A stretch of DNA of 5,041 nt from CALZJC01 sp041574955 (GTDB taxonomy: Bacteria > Acidobacteriota > Thermoanaerobaculia > Multivoradales > JAHEKO01): NCBI GenBank assembly GCA_041574955.1, contig JBFGNS010000226.1, positions 1 through 5,041 on the forward strand. Direction: 5' to 3'. Position numbers and translations under genes: made by a program. Within the stretch, counting starts at the first letter, position 1; each line of letters opens with the position of its first letter. The notes under the pieces were generated by a model. The model worked only from the letters and a program-made list of their open reading frames with translations, did not search any database and was not told where the DNA came from. Below are positions 5,034 to 5,041 of this stretch, in pieces.

Positions 5034-5041
5034 CTGAGGGC

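Larger units (their letters stand above)
4853..5041. other. Non-coding tail with no recognisable gene
   Basis: I find no credible coding region here on either strand. Reading frames that cross it on the minus strand translate the repeats and the serine hydrolase backwards, and include the AEILRSAQDD peptide typical of the dispersed repeat read in antisense. The region has very high GC and is dominated by inverted repeats, annotated separately. No T-tract follows any hairpin on either strand, so no classic terminator can be called. Confidence 0.6.

Overview
The window is very GC-rich bacterial DNA, with third codon positions almost always G or C, and it reads as a chromosomal stretch. Three genes can be supported. 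A leftward gene, cut by the window edge (1-215, minus), faces a rightward pair (388-3351 and 3386-4747) across a 172-nt divergent spacer. The last 294 nt carry no gene but several repeats and inverted repeats. The base composition, the GAGGGCCT-type tandem repeats and a GTCATCCTGAGC...AGGATCT dispersed repeat remind me of Acidobacteriota (for example Thermoanaerobaculia-like metagenome genomes) or another GC-rich soil or sediment lineage such as Myxococcota. That assignment is an impression, since there is no marker gene here.

The rightward pair is the core of the window. The first gene encodes a 987-aa protein with a probable Sec signal peptide, about 450 residues of unassigned sequence, a phospho-histidine swivelling (PEP-utilizers) domain with its His at residue 551, and a C-terminal ATP-grasp domain of the PPDK_N type (about 640-955). 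The His domain precedes the ATP domain and there is no PEP/pyruvate TIM barrel. This is the layout of glucan water dikinases rather than of PEP synthase or PPDK, and several motifs (ALPFGVF, RSDTN.EDL.G..GAGL) are also dikinase-like. The second gene starts 34 nt downstream behind a perfect AGGAGGT Shine-Dalgarno. It encodes an exported serine hydrolase of the class A beta-lactamase/penicillin-binding fold, with SVGK, SAN and KSG motifs.

The spacer has a clean extended -10 element (TGcTATACA) ending ten bases before the dikinase ATG, with no Shine-Dalgarno, which suggests a leaderless or nearly leaderless message. The divergent partial gene has its own AGGAG and also encodes a signal peptide, so all three products appear to be exported. 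The working picture is a small cell-envelope locus pairing a dikinase-like protein with a serine hydrolase. Substrates are unknown, and an ATP-dependent dikinase outside the cytoplasm is biochemically puzzling. That puzzle is the most interesting point in the window.

Downstream of the serine hydrolase are an 8-bp tandem repeat, a 64-bp element bounded by perfect 10-bp inverted repeats with a dispersed-repeat core, and a run of strong GC hairpins, including a perfect 13-bp inverted repeat. No tRNA, rRNA, CRISPR array, transposase or canonical rho-independent terminator was seen.
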